From: Effrenium voratum
Taxonomy: Eukaryota; Sar; Dinophyceae; Suessiales; Symbiodiniaceae
Reading direction: 5' to 3'
Assembly: GCA_963377175.1 (NCBI GenBank)
Contig: CAUJNA010000824.1
Location: 816,001-880,000, forward strand
Length of the DNA stretch: 64,000 bases
Shown here: positions 1 to 7,513 of the stretch, piece after piece
How the letters are laid out: each line of letters opens with the position of its first letter
Numbering within the stretch: position 1 is the first letter of the stretch
The notes under the pieces: model-generated
The model's input: only the letters and a program-made list of their open reading frames with translations
Databases searched by the model: none
Told to the model about the DNA's origin: nothing
Position numbers and translations under genes: made by a program

Positions 1-156
1 GTGTCCCATGTCTCTATATCTGTTATGATTTAAGTAGTTTTTACATTTACAAGCATCACATTTATTTTTGAGTTCTTGTTTAGTGTCATTTACTAAAACA
101 ATATCTAAGAATTTATTAATAATTTCGTCTTGCTCTTTCTCTGTAAATTCAATCAT
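1..156 (-). CDS. Partial zinc-ribbon protein, paralogue of the genes at 13152 and 19127
   Basis: An open frame on the minus strand begins at the ATG at 156 and runs off the left edge, 52 codons, with no stop. It starts MIEFTEKEQDEIINKFL and then carries CDACKCKN, a CxxC-type metal-binding knuckle. The N-terminus matches the gene at 13152 (shared pattern EQ-EII--FL-----NDT followed by a CxxC knuckle) and more loosely the gene at 19127. Upstream at 184-216 lies the same bipartite promoter motif that precedes those paralogues. The function is unknown; a DNA- or RNA-binding zinc ribbon is inferred. Its position outside the 233-281 inverted repeat means either that the virus extends further left or that a second related element abuts it. 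Confidence 0.6.
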   Translation of the reverse strand, partial: MIEFTEKEQDEIINKFLDIVLVNDTKQELKNKCDACKCKNYLNHNRYRDMGH

Positions 157-183
157 TTCTATTATAATATATATATATAGTGT

Positions 184-216
184 TTATTTCTTTAAATACT
201 TTTTTTACAAGAAATA
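184..216 (-). promoter_or_regulatory. Early-type promoter motif for the left-edge gene
   Basis: Read on the minus strand it has TTTCTTGTA, a short A-run, then GTATTTAAAGAAATA. It lies about 30 bases upstream of the ATG at 156. The same two half-motifs with similar spacing precede the genes at 12518, 13152, 15126 and 19127. Confidence 0.6.
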
Positions 217-232
217 AAATTAAATATTGAAA

Positions 233-281
233 TATAATTATAACATATAAGGGTATACATGTTATAATCATAGCATGATTA
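233..281. repeat. 49-bp inverted repeat, left copy, itself palindromic
   Basis: This 49-bp block is the reverse complement of 19650-19698 with two mismatches. It also folds on itself. ATTATAACAT and ATGTTATAAT are perfect 10-base arms around a loop containing AAGGG, and TAATCAT/ATGATTA form a second small hairpin. Placement around a roughly 19.5-kb gene set fits a PLV terminal inverted repeat or a replication/resolution site. Against a simple terminus, the sequence to its left is also virus-like. Confidence 0.7.
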
Positions 282-303
282 AGAATTATAGCACCACATT
301 TCA

Positions 304-429
304 CAAGCCATGTTAATCCAAAAAACAAGCCATGTTAATCCAAAAAACAAGCCATGTTAATCCAAAAAACAAGCTATGTTAATCCAAAAAACAAGCTATG
401 TTAATCCAAAAAACAAGCTATGTTAATCC
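304..429. repeat. Six-copy 22-bp tandem repeat
   Basis: The core CAAGCCATGTTAATCC followed by an A6 run repeats at 304, 326, 348, 370, 392 and 414, exactly 22 bp apart. The first three copies read GCCATG and the last three GCTATG, suggesting two rounds of local expansion. The array ends at the stop codon of the methyltransferase (430-432) and begins just inside the 49-bp inverted repeat. There are no variable spacers, so it is not a CRISPR. Confidence 0.9.
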
Positions 430-1045
430 TTAATCCGTCAAACTCACCAAGATTTCACAGATTAATTCGCTAGGTATTTTGTATAGGTCTTCTTGCTTAT
501 GTATTGTTGGGTTGTCTCCCCATTTTTCCTTGGTGCCCGATGGTAGCCGTTGTGCTGTTTCAATATGTTTATTATTCCTGATGTTGCCACAATCCCTTTT
601 TACATAATTCTCTAGGTTTCCAAGTTGTAATGTTATTCCAGAGCCTAGTGCGTTTTCTGTAAGGCATTCCATATTTACAATAATCAACATCTTTAAATTC
701 AAACTCATCCATAAACTCCTGATGTTTTAATAATCCAGTTTGTGGATTTTCGATTACAAAATATTTTGGATTGAAATATTTGATAATCTCAATAGTTTTT
801 AAGACAATACTATTAGCATATTCAATATTCCTAATTCCCCTAGTTTTTGCTACACTATATTCAGTGCACGGGGGACTGCTCCAAATAAAATCAAAATGGT
901 TTCTGTCAAATTGTTTATAATCCCATTCCAAAATATCACAATTAATATCAGCATTTTTCAAGTCTAATGATATTACATTAAATCCAAGCGACTTTGCTAT
1001 GGTTCCTACACTTCCAGTTCCACTAAATAATTCTAATAAATTCAT
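430..1045 (-). CDS. C5 cytosine-specific DNA methyltransferase, frameshifted
   Basis: Probable DNA cytosine-5 methyltransferase of the compact viral type. The N-terminal frame (572-1045) has the SAM-binding motif ELFSGTGSVG, the catalytic Pro-Cys loop SSPPCTEYS, the ENP motif (FVIENP) and a late RTR motif (RKRTRLW). The C-terminal part (DCGN---KHIETAQRLPS to the end) is read in another frame ending at 430. One surplus base near the C3T5 run at 594-601 would account for the switch. The ATG at 1045 is preceded by TCTA motifs. A viral methyltransferase could protect the genome from restriction or methylate host DNA; that role is inferred. Whether the enzyme is active depends on whether the frameshift is real. 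Confidence 0.85.
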
Positions 1046-1060
1046 ATTATTAGAATTACT

Positions 1061-1064
1061 TAGA
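1061..1064 (-). promoter_or_regulatory. Late-type TCTA motif upstream of the methyltransferase
   Basis: On the minus strand AATATCTAAG lies about 15 bases before the ATG at 1045, with a second TCTA at 1051-1054. It overlaps the 3' end of the neighbouring gene, a compact arrangement repeated at other capsid-side genes. Confidence 0.4.
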
Positions 1065-1070
1065 TATTAA

Positions 1071-1394
1071 TTATTCAAATAATACATATACTCCATCATC
1101 GTTTTTTGAAATTTTGTAAAAGTCTAAAGTGGTGCTTTTAGGTTGTTTGATTTTTCCTGTATTCAACATATCACAATATTTCTTTTGCTTTGTAGGGTAG
1201 TCGCCTGATGGTCTTCCTATAGATTTTGCTTGAAATATCTTATCGATTTTTTCCTTCTCCTGCTGTTCGCTTTCAACTGGTTTCATTTTGTCATCAATGG
1301 ATTGAATCATATCATTTAAGTTTTTGATATTTTTATTAATTAATGTTATCTTCTTCATTAAATCATTAATAGTATAATTTTCATTTTCAGACAT
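1071..1394 (-). CDS. Small coiled-coil protein of unknown function
   Basis: A 107-residue protein. Residues 1-60 are charged and heptad-like (NDLMKKITLINKNIKNLNDM ...), consistent with a coiled coil. The C-terminal half carries a compact GRPSGDYPTKQKKYCDML segment and ends DFYKISKNDDGVYVLFE. No enzymatic motif is visible. It lies directly upstream of the methyltransferase on the same strand, with 25 bases between the genes, so the two could be transcribed together. TCTA sits at 1410-1413 and a partial early-type motif (GTATTTAAAGA) at 1465-1475. The GRP and lysine-rich part might bind DNA, but this is a guess. Confidence 0.7.
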   Translation of the reverse strand: MSENENYTINDLMKKITLINKNIKNLNDMIQSIDDKMKPVESEQQEKEKIDKIFQAKSIGRPSGDYPTKQKKYCDMLNTGKIKQPKSTTLDFYKISKNDDGVYVLFE

Positions 1395-1409
1395 TACTAT
1401 ATATTTATT

Positions 1410-1413
1410 TAGA
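1410..1413 (-). promoter_or_regulatory. TCTA motif upstream of the 1394 start
   Basis: Minus-strand ATATCTAAATAAATATAT lies about 15 bases upstream of the ATG at 1394, in the same context as the capsid-side genes. Confidence 0.4.
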
Positions 1414-1523
1414 TATTTATTTATTTAATTATATATGTATAAAGTGCAATTATGTTAAAACTACTCTTTAAATACTAACTTATGTCCCTGTTAAAACTAA
1501 CATTAATCAAATGTTCATTAGTT

Positions 1524-1706
1524 TCAACAACCATATCGCCACCTGTTTTTTTTCTCAATATTTAAATCCTTATCTGAGCTTTTATAAGAAAACATACAAG
1601 GAATACAACTAACCTTCACTCCGCCTTTCTTATCTACTGTCAATTCGTTTTTAAAATTCATTACGTGATTACATTTATCACATTTTATAGCCTTACTTTC
1701 ACCCAT
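1524..1706 (-). CDS. Small zinc-ribbon protein; start uncertain
   Basis: From the first ATG (1706) this is a 60-residue protein with two CxxC knuckles (CDKCNH ... CIPCMF) about 27 residues apart, a classical zinc ribbon, ending in a basic tail. The frame stays open upstream to about 1885 without an ATG. That extension encodes a hydrophobic stretch (QIILIYSLEIIKLGIQYL), then a KKKK segment and an acidic/basic linker. The real protein may therefore be about 120 residues with an N-terminal membrane-like helix and a non-ATG start or a lost ATG. Function unknown; zinc ribbons of this size are often transcription or nucleic-acid-binding factors. Confidence 0.6.
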   Translation of the reverse strand: MGESKAIKCDKCNHVMNFKNELTVDKKGGVKVSCIPCMFSYKSSDKDLNIEKKNRWRYGC

Positions 1707-1929
1707 TGATTTAACACTTTCTGCTGTTTCTTTCCGTGCTTCAATATCTGGTGTTGGTCTTTCTTTGCCTTTACTCTTTTTCTTTTTCCCATTTATATTA
1801 ATATTTACATTTTTATTTTTGAGATATTGAATTCCTAACTTAATTATTTCTAATGAATATATTAATATAATTTGAATAACTCCTATTCATATAAATAATA
1901 AGATAAAATAGTTATTTAATCTTATTATT

Positions 1930-2065
1930 TTCATGCACGATAGAATATTCGGAGGGCACAGCACTTGGGGTTTTCTTTACAACGCATCAAACTAATTAGC
2001 TTCAATGCTTATTGATTGAAGTTGATGAAAGAGCCTGTTCTACTACGATAGACACCATTCATATC
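1930..2065. other. Intergenic island with structure, between divergent genes
   Basis: Between the minus-strand gene at 1524 and the plus-strand ATPase lies about 200 bp with no long ORF but less AT bias than its surroundings (GGAGGGCACAGCACTTGGGG at 1950-1969). It contains a perfect 7-bp inverted repeat, CTTCAAT/ATTGAAG, around an 8-base loop near 2001-2022, and ACGATAG occurs twice (near 1937 and 2046). Very short ORFs exist on both strands (20 codons at 1933 on +). It may be a divergent control region or a small structured RNA. Confidence 0.35.
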
Positions 2066-2112
2066 ATAGCAATGCTTTCATACAATAAATAATATTAATT
2101 TATTTTCTAAAT

Positions 2113-2895
2113 ATGTTTAATATCAACTATATGACAGATGTTCCAATAATAAAACCAATAAACATAACTGAATATGAATTCAAACAATCTAAATATGAGC
2201 ACGTGCCAAAATTACCATTTAGAAGTATTATAGTTGCTTCTTCGACAGGCGGTAAGACTGTCCTTATTCAAAATCTAATATTGAATGTTTATAGAAACTC
2301 ATTTGCAAGAATATTTATATTTTCACCCAGTGTCCATAACGACCCTACATTTACAGAAGTTAAAAAATATATCAGGGATGAATTGCACGTGGATGATGAA
2401 AAAGAACAAATTTATTTTGATAATTATAATCCAAGTGATTTAGAAAATGTAATCGAAAGACAGAAGAAAATTATTAATTATATGAAGTCTAAAAAGATGA
2501 AAAAACTACATTCAATATTAATCGTTATAGACGACCACGCAGACGACCCTAAATTTGTTAGATATAGTAAATTGTTACATGGATTATTTACAAGAGGCAG
2601 GCACGATGCAGTAAGTGTGATTTGTTCAACACAAAAATACAATGTTTTAGCGCCTATCATTCGTTTAAATGCCAGTTCATTATATATTTTTAGGTTGAAA
2701 AATGCCAGTGAATTAATGAGTTTTATTGAAGAACATTCCGCCATTGTTGACAAACAGCAATTATTAAATATGTACCATCAAGCCGTTAATTTTGCTCCAT
2801 ATTCTTTTTTCTACGTGAATATGAATTCAAAAGACATTAACAAAATGTTTCATATCAATTTTGAACAGGCATTTCAAATTACAAATGATGAATAA
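2113..2895 (+). CDS. Genome-packaging ATPase (A32 / FtsK-HerA type)
   Basis: A 260-residue P-loop ATPase. Walker A is ASSTGGKT (residues about 43-50), followed by a hydrophobic strand with FIFSPS. Walker B is ILIVIDDHAD (about residue 135 on), and CSTQ follows about 30 residues later, as in sensor-like motifs of this family. Length and motif order match the packaging ATPases of polinton-like viruses, polintons and virophages, which drive DNA into the icosahedral capsid. The frame is intact, unlike many neighbours. ATG 2113 is chosen because an in-frame stop precedes it; a second Met lies six codons later. TCTA occurs at 2106-2109, very close to the start. A 77-codon gene follows 30 bases downstream. 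Confidence 0.93.
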   Translation: MFNINYMTDVPIIKPINITEYEFKQSKYEHVPKLPFRSIIVASSTGGKTVLIQNLILNVYRNSFARIFIFSPSVHNDPTFTEVKKYIRDELHVDDEKEQIYFDNYNPSDLENVIERQKKIINYMKSKKMKKLHSILIVIDDHADDPKFVRYSKLLHGLFTRGRHDAVSVICSTQKYNVLAPIIRLNASSLYIFRLKNASELMSFIEEHSAIVDKQQLLNMYHQAVNFAPYSFFYVNMNSKDINKMFHINFEQAFQITNDE

Positions 2896-2925
2896 AGAAA
2901 TTATAATTTAATATAATATAATAAT

Positions 2926-3159
2926 ATGCCAATGAAACTATGTAGATGTGGTGGATTTTACCGTAGAGGTAATTACAATTTCCATACTAATTCTTGGATA
3001 CATAAACTTTATAAAGTGTTAAAAAGACGACCAACAGACGAGGAATTATTAAGATTTCAAAATAATTTTGTTGATGAAGAAGATTTAATAGATGATATGT
3101 GTAGCAACGCCTCAACAAAATTACCCGAAAGTGAAATGACAGATTATGATAGCAATTAA
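2926..3159 (+). CDS. Small CxCG..H..H zinc-finger protein
   Basis: A 77-residue protein. Its N-terminus holds KLCRCGGFYRRGNYNFH followed by a second His after six residues, a compact CxC/HxH zinc site. The rest is acidic and probably disordered (NFVDEEDLIDDM ...). It follows the packaging ATPase on the same strand at 30 bp, so co-expression is likely. Small proteins of this CxCG...H type are common in PLV and virophage genomes, but their role is not established. A nucleic-acid or protein-binding virion or regulatory protein is an inference. Confidence 0.7.
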   Translation: MPMKLCRCGGFYRRGNYNFHTNSWIHKLYKVLKRRPTDEELLRFQNNFVDEEDLIDDMCSNASTKLPESEMTDYDSN

Positions 3160-3189
3160 TAATATTAATTATGTTTTAATATTATCAAT

Positions 3190-3399
3190 TTAAATTAACG
3201 AAGCATTGCAAAATTGTAAAGCAGGAAGTTTATATATTAATTTGTCAGATTTTTCTTTTTCTAATTTCTCAATTCGTGCCACACATTCTTGAATAGATTT
3301 TATTATTAAAGTATCTGCTCTTGTTTTTTCATCTACTCTTAAAGTCTTAATGTCTTCCATACTGTTATTTGCATCATTTTTACTTTGACCAATACCCAT
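3190..3399 (-). CDS. Small MG-start coiled-coil protein
   Basis: A 69-residue protein beginning MGIGQSKND, which resembles an N-terminal myristoylation signal (Met-Gly followed by a small residue near position 6). A charged helical segment (VARIEKLEKEKSDK) suggests a short coiled coil. It opens a run of minus-strand genes (3190-5628) leading to the major capsid protein. The TCTA promoter motif overlaps the stop of the next gene (3411-4232). A membrane-associated virion protein would fit, but function is not recognisable. Confidence 0.6.
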   Translation of the reverse strand: MGIGQSKNDANNSMEDIKTLRVDEKTRADTLIIKSIQECVARIEKLEKEKSDKLIYKLPALQFCNASLI

Positions 3400-3410
3400 T
3401 ATATATAATA

Positions 3411-4232
3411 TTATTTAGATTTTAATTTTTCAAAATTGAAATGTTGGTTTTCTTCTTCTTCTTCATCTTCGTCTTCAGTTGGTGCTGGTATTTCTGTTGG
3501 ACTTTCAGATGAAGAACTATGGACAGTAATAGGTGGAGAACTATGAATACTAATAGCTTCATTTGATGAATTGCTACCGCTACTTTGTGCATGTCCTGCT
3601 GTTATCTGATTGACTAAATCTGCAATATTTATAATTGTTGCAATTGTGCTGTGTGATAAGTTTAATATGATATCTGCTATTGTAGCGCCGTTGTGTAGCA
3701 TTATTTCTATCATTTTTGTCAGTTTGAACTTCTTTTCTTCTTCATCGCTGTTATCCTCGTCTGGTGGTTTCTTTGGCGGTGGTTCTGGCGGTTTGTTGTT
3801 GTCAAGCATTTCAGTAAAGGCTGACACCATTGCGTCGCGTTGGTTTTTCAGTGTTTGTGTTGCTTGTGTTCTTGTTGGCTCATTTCTTTTGTATGTGTTG
3901 CGCCAAAAGTTTTTAAGCATTATTTGAAACATATTGTCCTGGTTTTCCTTTACCTTGAACGCTTCAAATGTCACATTTAATTGTTGATTTGCATCATTGT
4001 ATAACTTTTCTTGCGTCTCTCTGGTTGCTGTAGCAATAGTATCTGTGTTGGTTGCAATGTCAACAAATTCTCTCGGTATGCCTTTTTTCATCATTTTCGG
4101 TGGTTGTATTGTCATTGGTGTGTTTGGTTTCATTAGGTTATGTATTGAAAAACTATCATCATCATCATCATCATATTTATCATTGAATTTCTGCTTCTTT
4201 CTTTTCAGTATATTTTTAGTTAATATTATCAT
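3411..4232 (-). CDS. Probable virion-associated protein with acidic, low-complexity tail
   Basis: A 273-residue protein. It has a basic start (ILKRKKQK), a poly-Asp tract (residues about 21-26), a central helical region, and a Pro/Lys linker (PPEPPPKKPPDEDNSDEEE). A short hydrophobic helix follows (ATIADIILNLSHSTIATIINIADLV), and the tail is rich in Ser, Asp and Glu. No enzymatic motif is seen. Position in the minus-strand block between two other small proteins and the capsid gene suggests a structural or scaffold role, which is inference. There are no internal stops and the frame looks intact. The upstream gap to the next gene is 20 bases, so it may lack its own promoter. Confidence 0.6.
   Translation of the reverse strand: MIILTKNILKRKKQKFNDKYDDDDDDSFSIHNLMKPNTPMTIQPPKMMKKGIPREFVDIATNTDTIATATRETQEKLYNDANQQLNVTFEAFKVKENQDNMFQIMLKNFWRNTYKRNEPTRTQATQTLKNQRDAMVSAFTEMLDNNKPPEPPPKKPPDEDNSDEEEKKFKLTKMIEIMLHNGATIADIILNLSHSTIATIINIADLVNQITAGHAQSSGSNSSNEAISIHSSPPITVHSSSSESPTEIPAPTEDEDEEEEENQHFNFEKLKSK
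3416..3419 (-). promoter_or_regulatory. TCTA motif overlapping an upstream stop codon
   Basis: Minus-strand AAAATCTAAATAATATT lies about 16 bases before the ATG at 3399. The TCTA falls in the last sense codons of the gene at 3411-4232. Confidence 0.4.
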
Positions 4233-4252
4233 TATTATTATTATTTATATTT

Positions 4253-4780
4253 TTATTTCTTACCTTTGCCCTTAAAACTTGCCTTGAGTTCTTCTATTCT
4301 ACCTTTGCCTAAATTTACTATCCACCCGCCATTATCAATAGTGTCTAAAATCATATCTGTTAAATATTCTTTGTATGTTCTCGCCTTGCCTCTGCCTTTG
4401 TGTTTCAATTCTTCTTGTATTTCGCTTTCTTCTGGCACTTGAATTCCTCTTAAATAAAATTGAAATTTAATATCATTTACTGTTAAATTAGGGTTTTCTT
4501 TCCAGTAAACAGGACTAATATTATTATCTAGTGTTGTTTTAAATAATGGTGTCATTGGCAATGGTGGTGGTTGTTGGGCTGTTGAACTTGATGCTCCTGT
4601 TGCTTGTTGAACTGGTGTCGCGTCAAAATTGTCATCTACTGCTTGAGGTGATTGTTCAACATCTTCTACGCGCATTGTTTGCTGGTCGTCTGCTACTGCT
4701 CTACCTGCTGGTGCTTGTCGTGGTTCTGTTGGTGCTGATTGTCTGTTTGCCACCATTTTATGAAATAATGTTCCGCCCAT
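4253..4780 (-). CDS. Probable virion protein, MGG start, Pro/Gln-rich linker
   Basis: A 175-residue protein. MGGTLFHKMV at the start is compatible with N-myristoylation if translation begins at 4780. A disordered Ala/Gln/Pro segment (residues 15-80) follows, then a folded-looking domain (LFKTTLDNNISPVYWKENP ... YLTDMILDTIDNGGWIVNLGKG) and a basic tail (KASFKGKGKK). From the first Met it overlaps the gene at 4758 by 23 bases in a different frame; starting at the ninth codon would remove the overlap. The basic C-terminus and location suggest a minor structural protein. No family is recognised with confidence. Confidence 0.6.
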   Translation of the reverse strand: MGGTLFHKMVANRQSAPTEPRQAPAGRAVADDQQTMRVEDVEQSPQAVDDNFDATPVQQATGASSSTAQQPPPLPMTPLFKTTLDNNISPVYWKENPNLTVNDIKFQFYLRGIQVPEESEIQEELKHKGRGKARTYKEYLTDMILDTIDNGGWIVNLGKGRIEELKASFKGKGKK

Positions 4781-5213
4781 CTCTCTTTAAATTTGATGCC
4801 ATCGCTCTACCTACTTCTTCCGCTTTCCGCTTTGTTGCAGTTGCTATATCTTGTAATTGTGTATCTACCATTGCCTCGTGTTGTCTTGCCGTTTGTTGTG
4901 GTGTGGAAAAATCATATTCATCATTTATTGCATCAGCGTTTGCTTGGACTGGTGTTTCTGCATTCATTTTGTGAACTGCATAAGTATGCCCGTTTCTGCG
5001 TGCTTCCTGCTTCAACATTATCTCTCTCATCTGCCTGTCTAATATTCTCATCTGTTGGTCTTTCAATAATTCTAATTGGTCGCTCCCGTCAAAAAAACTA
5101 CCCTGAGGACTTGCTTTGAAGAATGTAGCATCTCTGTTAGGTAGTTTTCCCGTTATTAAATCATTTTCGCCAATTAGACCTACAATTTCTTCATAAGTAG
5201 GTCGTCGTTTCAA
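4758..5213 (-). CDS. Conserved-looking structural-block protein, non-ATG start
   Basis: From a TTG at 5213 this is a 151-residue protein. The open frame continues upstream for about 16-20 more codons with plausible coding sequence (TTASLELINPYAKFGLKRRP) but no ATG. Translation may therefore start at a non-AUG codon, or the ATG has mutated. A TCTA (minus strand, 5283-5286) lies upstream of that extension. The N-terminal part (RRPTYEEIVGLIGE ... ATFFKASPQGSFFDGSDQL) looks folded. The middle is a helical coiled coil rich in Gln, Met and Arg, and the end is Ala/Lys-rich. Function unknown; the location suggests a capsid-associated protein. Confidence 0.55.
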   Translation of the reverse strand: MKRRPTYEEIVGLIGENDLITGKLPNRDATFFKASPQGSFFDGSDQLELLKDQQMRILDRQMREIMLKQEARRNGHTYAVHKMNAETPVQANADAINDEYDFSTPQQTARQHEAMVDTQLQDIATATKRKAEEVGRAMASNLKRDGRNIIS

Positions 5214-5358
5214 TCCAAATTTTGCATATGGATTTATTAATTCTAAACTTGCTGTAGTTGCCCTATTTATTATAATAATAGTTAGATTATTAATATTATT
5301 ATAATAAATCTTAAGTAAATATTAACTTTTTTGTATCTTCATACCATTTATTTAAATG
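5214..5358. other. Short AT-rich intergenic segment
   Basis: It contains the possible N-terminal extension of the preceding gene, a TAGA (TCTA on the minus strand) at 5283-5286, and otherwise AT-rich DNA. No further gene is visible. Confidence 0.5.
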
Positions 5359-5628
5359 TTATTTTGTTGCATGTGGCAAGTTAGGACGATATAGTTCGCC
5401 CATCATCCTATCCAGCTCATTTACATAGTTTGCTCTCTTGTTTCCTTCGTCAATCTTTTTCCTTAATGCTACTGATGCTTCTTGTGAGTTTCTTAACTTC
5501 ATTTGTTCGTGTAGGTGTTTTAGATATTCATTATCTTTTACATCAAATGGACTATATTTAATTTGGGAGGATTGTAAAAATACTTTACCTTTATTTTTCT
5601 TCGCATTCTTCTTGTGATGACGATACAT
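5359..5628 (-). CDS. Small basic protein next to the capsid gene
   Basis: An 89-residue protein with a strongly basic N-terminus (MYRHHKKNAKKNKGK) followed by two amphipathic, Glu/Lys/Arg-rich helices (YLKHLHEQMKLRNSQEASVA ...). It lies 26 bases downstream of the major capsid protein on the same strand and has its own TCTA motif at 5643-5646. The basic tail could contact packaged DNA or the inside of the capsid, which is inference. Reading frame intact. Confidence 0.65.
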   Translation of the reverse strand: MYRHHKKNAKKNKGKVFLQSSQIKYSPFDVKDNEYLKHLHEQMKLRNSQEASVALRKKIDEGNKRANYVNELDRMMGELYRPNLPHATK

Positions 5629-5642
5629 TTATATATTTATCA

Positions 5643-5646
5643 TAGA
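5643..5646 (-). promoter_or_regulatory. TCTA motif upstream of the 5628 start
   Basis: Minus-strand AAAATCTATGATAAATATAT lies about 14 bases before the ATG at 5628, in the 26-base gap after the capsid gene stop. Confidence 0.45.
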
Positions 5647-5654
5647 TTTTAATT

Positions 5655-7255
5655 TTAATCATAGAGCAGACTTCCGGATTCGCGTAATTCCAGAACAGAC
5701 TCCGAAATCATATGCACAAATATTTCGCGCACGTCTTCATCGGTTGTAAATGACTTGTTTGACCCTTTCAATTTAAAAACGAGTAAGCCTCCTTGTTTCG
5801 TATTCTGGCCTGTAAAATCAGTGTCTGCCATTTTCTCGAACGAAATCCCAATAACGAATTTGTCGTTTCTGTAGCGCTTGTAGGAAATGCTAAAGGCATC
5901 TTGGTCCGGGTTCAAATAATGTAATGTTCTTCGGAGGTAGTAGGCGGTCTCACTGAGGCTCTGGCATTCAAACTCTGGATATTTCTTATTATTAATTTGT
6001 AATTGCCACGTTAAATTTAAATCTGAATTTTGAAAGCCCTTTCCTTGATATGTCGCGCGACCATCTCCATCTGGATTAGGACCATCAAAAATACGCGAGT
6101 TAATCATAGGATTATAAAAGTAATTCCATCGCTTGTAAATGTAGTTGTCTTGTCTGTAATAATTAGTATTTTGTGGGTCAGTTCCTGCTCTTGGTGGGCG
6201 ATATAGTGTAATGAAACAACCATTCAATTTAGAAGCGGATTTAACAATGTTCATATTAATTTCAGTTCCTGCCGCGTTGAATGATTGTGTCATAGTGTGA
6301 TACATTGGAAATACTAATTTTAAACTTTGACCTTCTAACAAATGTTTCACTATATTATTGTTGACCGTATTGTCCAATTGAATTACCTCAGCTCTAATGA
6401 TTACGTTATTCAATTCCCACTGTGTTGAAGTATCGCCGGTTGTGAAATAGTAGCCGTATTTGTCAGTGTAGGTGTTGTCAATTAAATTTCCATCTGTGCC
6501 ACGAGTAGCAAATGGTGTAATTACTGGTGCGTGCTCATCCGATACAATTGTAAATTCTAATTCAAGTGGTGCATAACGAAGCGGTAAATAATAATTGCTT
6601 TCTAACAGTCCACATACCGGTTTATGTCCTAATCTCATATAACCATTAGCGCCGGGTATTCCTGCTACTGAATGGCGAGTGTATCTTGAAGTTAAATCGC
6701 CCCAATTGTTATGGTCTCCTGCGACGACTGTCACGGCATCTGGTGCTGTGCCAGTAGTTCCTCGTTCATTATTAGCATCAATAAATTCTGCTAATCCAGT
6801 AGCATAAGTATGTCGCCAGTCATCATCCCATCGAGGATTAGCGCTACTTTCTAAATCGTCCATATCTCGGGCATCTTGACTTTTAAAAGAATTATACAAT
6901 TCACAATGTCTATTGTATTCAATAATATCTTGAACTTGCTGACCTCCAACAGTGCATCTATAACGACTGAAGAAGGATGACAAATTACCTAACGGGCGTA
7001 AAAAATGACTTCGTGTTCGTCGGTGTTTTGAAGATTGGCAAATAAACGAATAGAAGATAAATCAATATATGTGTTGTCTTCTCCTGATATATGAAATCTA
7101 ATATTTTTGTTTCCTGCTTTCGGGTTATAAACATTACTGCCTGATGGAAAATAATTAACGTGTCTTCTGTCTGTGATGTATTGTGCTGTTTCTGGAAGTC
7201 CAAAATTTAACGAGTTAATCATTGTAGGTTCTGATTCTGCAATTATATTATCCAT
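5655..7255 (-). CDS. Major capsid protein (double jelly-roll), frameshifted
   Basis: The PLV-type major capsid protein is split over two frames. The first 88 codons (6989-7255) carry the typical start (LPETAQYITDRR, FFPSGSNVYNP-type motif as YFPSGSNVYNPKAG, then DLSSIRLFANL). The remaining 442 codons (5655 to about 6983) continue with LRPLGNLSSFFSRYRCTVGG, QQVQDIIEYNRHCEL and a long beta-rich body. Total length near 530 residues suits the family. The switch coincides with a six-base A run at 7000-7005 (T6 in the coding strand); one extra T restores the frame. Either a true inactivating deletion or a homopolymer sequencing error is possible. The ATG at 7255 follows a TCTA motif. This is the strongest marker that the element encodes virions. 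Confidence 0.88.
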
Positions 7256-7273
7256 TACTTATATATGATGATA

Positions 7274-7277
7274 TAGA
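7274..7277 (-). promoter_or_regulatory. TCTA motif of the major capsid gene
   Basis: Minus-strand AAAATCTATATCATC lies about 18 bases upstream of the capsid ATG at 7255. TCTA in AT-rich context is the known late-promoter core of mavirus and its giant-virus partner. Similarity here is seen in sequence only. Confidence 0.5.
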
Positions 7278-7286
7278 TTTTATTTT

Positions 7287-7502
7287 TTATTTTTTTATAT
7301 TTTTCTTATGTGGAAGCATTGTAGTAGAATTATTTGAAGTTGTATTTTTTATAGTATTTATTAGATAATTATTTTTTGTATCAACTATATCTTTTAAAGT
7401 ATCATAATCTAATTTTTTATATTGTTTATCGTATTTTGTAGGTTCTTTTGTCAGTTTCTTCTCTAATGGCATTTTGTTTTGCTTGTCTTTATTTCTAAAC
7501 AT
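7287..7502 (-). CDS. Small lysine-rich protein
   Basis: A 71-residue, strongly basic protein (MFRNKDKQNKMPLEKKLTKE ... PHKKNIKK) with Asn/Thr-rich middle and no recognisable fold. It sits immediately upstream of the capsid gene on the same strand, 31 bases away, and 11 bases after the end of the preceding gene. Possibly a small DNA-binding core protein; this rests on charge and position only. Confidence 0.55.
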   Translation of the reverse strand: MFRNKDKQNKMPLEKKLTKEPTKYDKQYKKLDYDTLKDIVDTKNNYLINTIKNTTSNNSTTMLPHKKNIKK

Positions 7503-7513
7503 TATTATTAATA

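Noticed and set aside
304..429. Possible CRISPR-like array
   Set aside because: The 22-bp units are directly contiguous with no variable spacers and lie in a eukaryotic-virus context.
3610..5119. Several plus-strand ORFs (105-142 codons) opposite the minor structural genes
   Set aside because: Hydrophobic Ser/Val/Leu shadows of the acidic, Gln/Thr-rich minus-strand proteins; no start context or motif.
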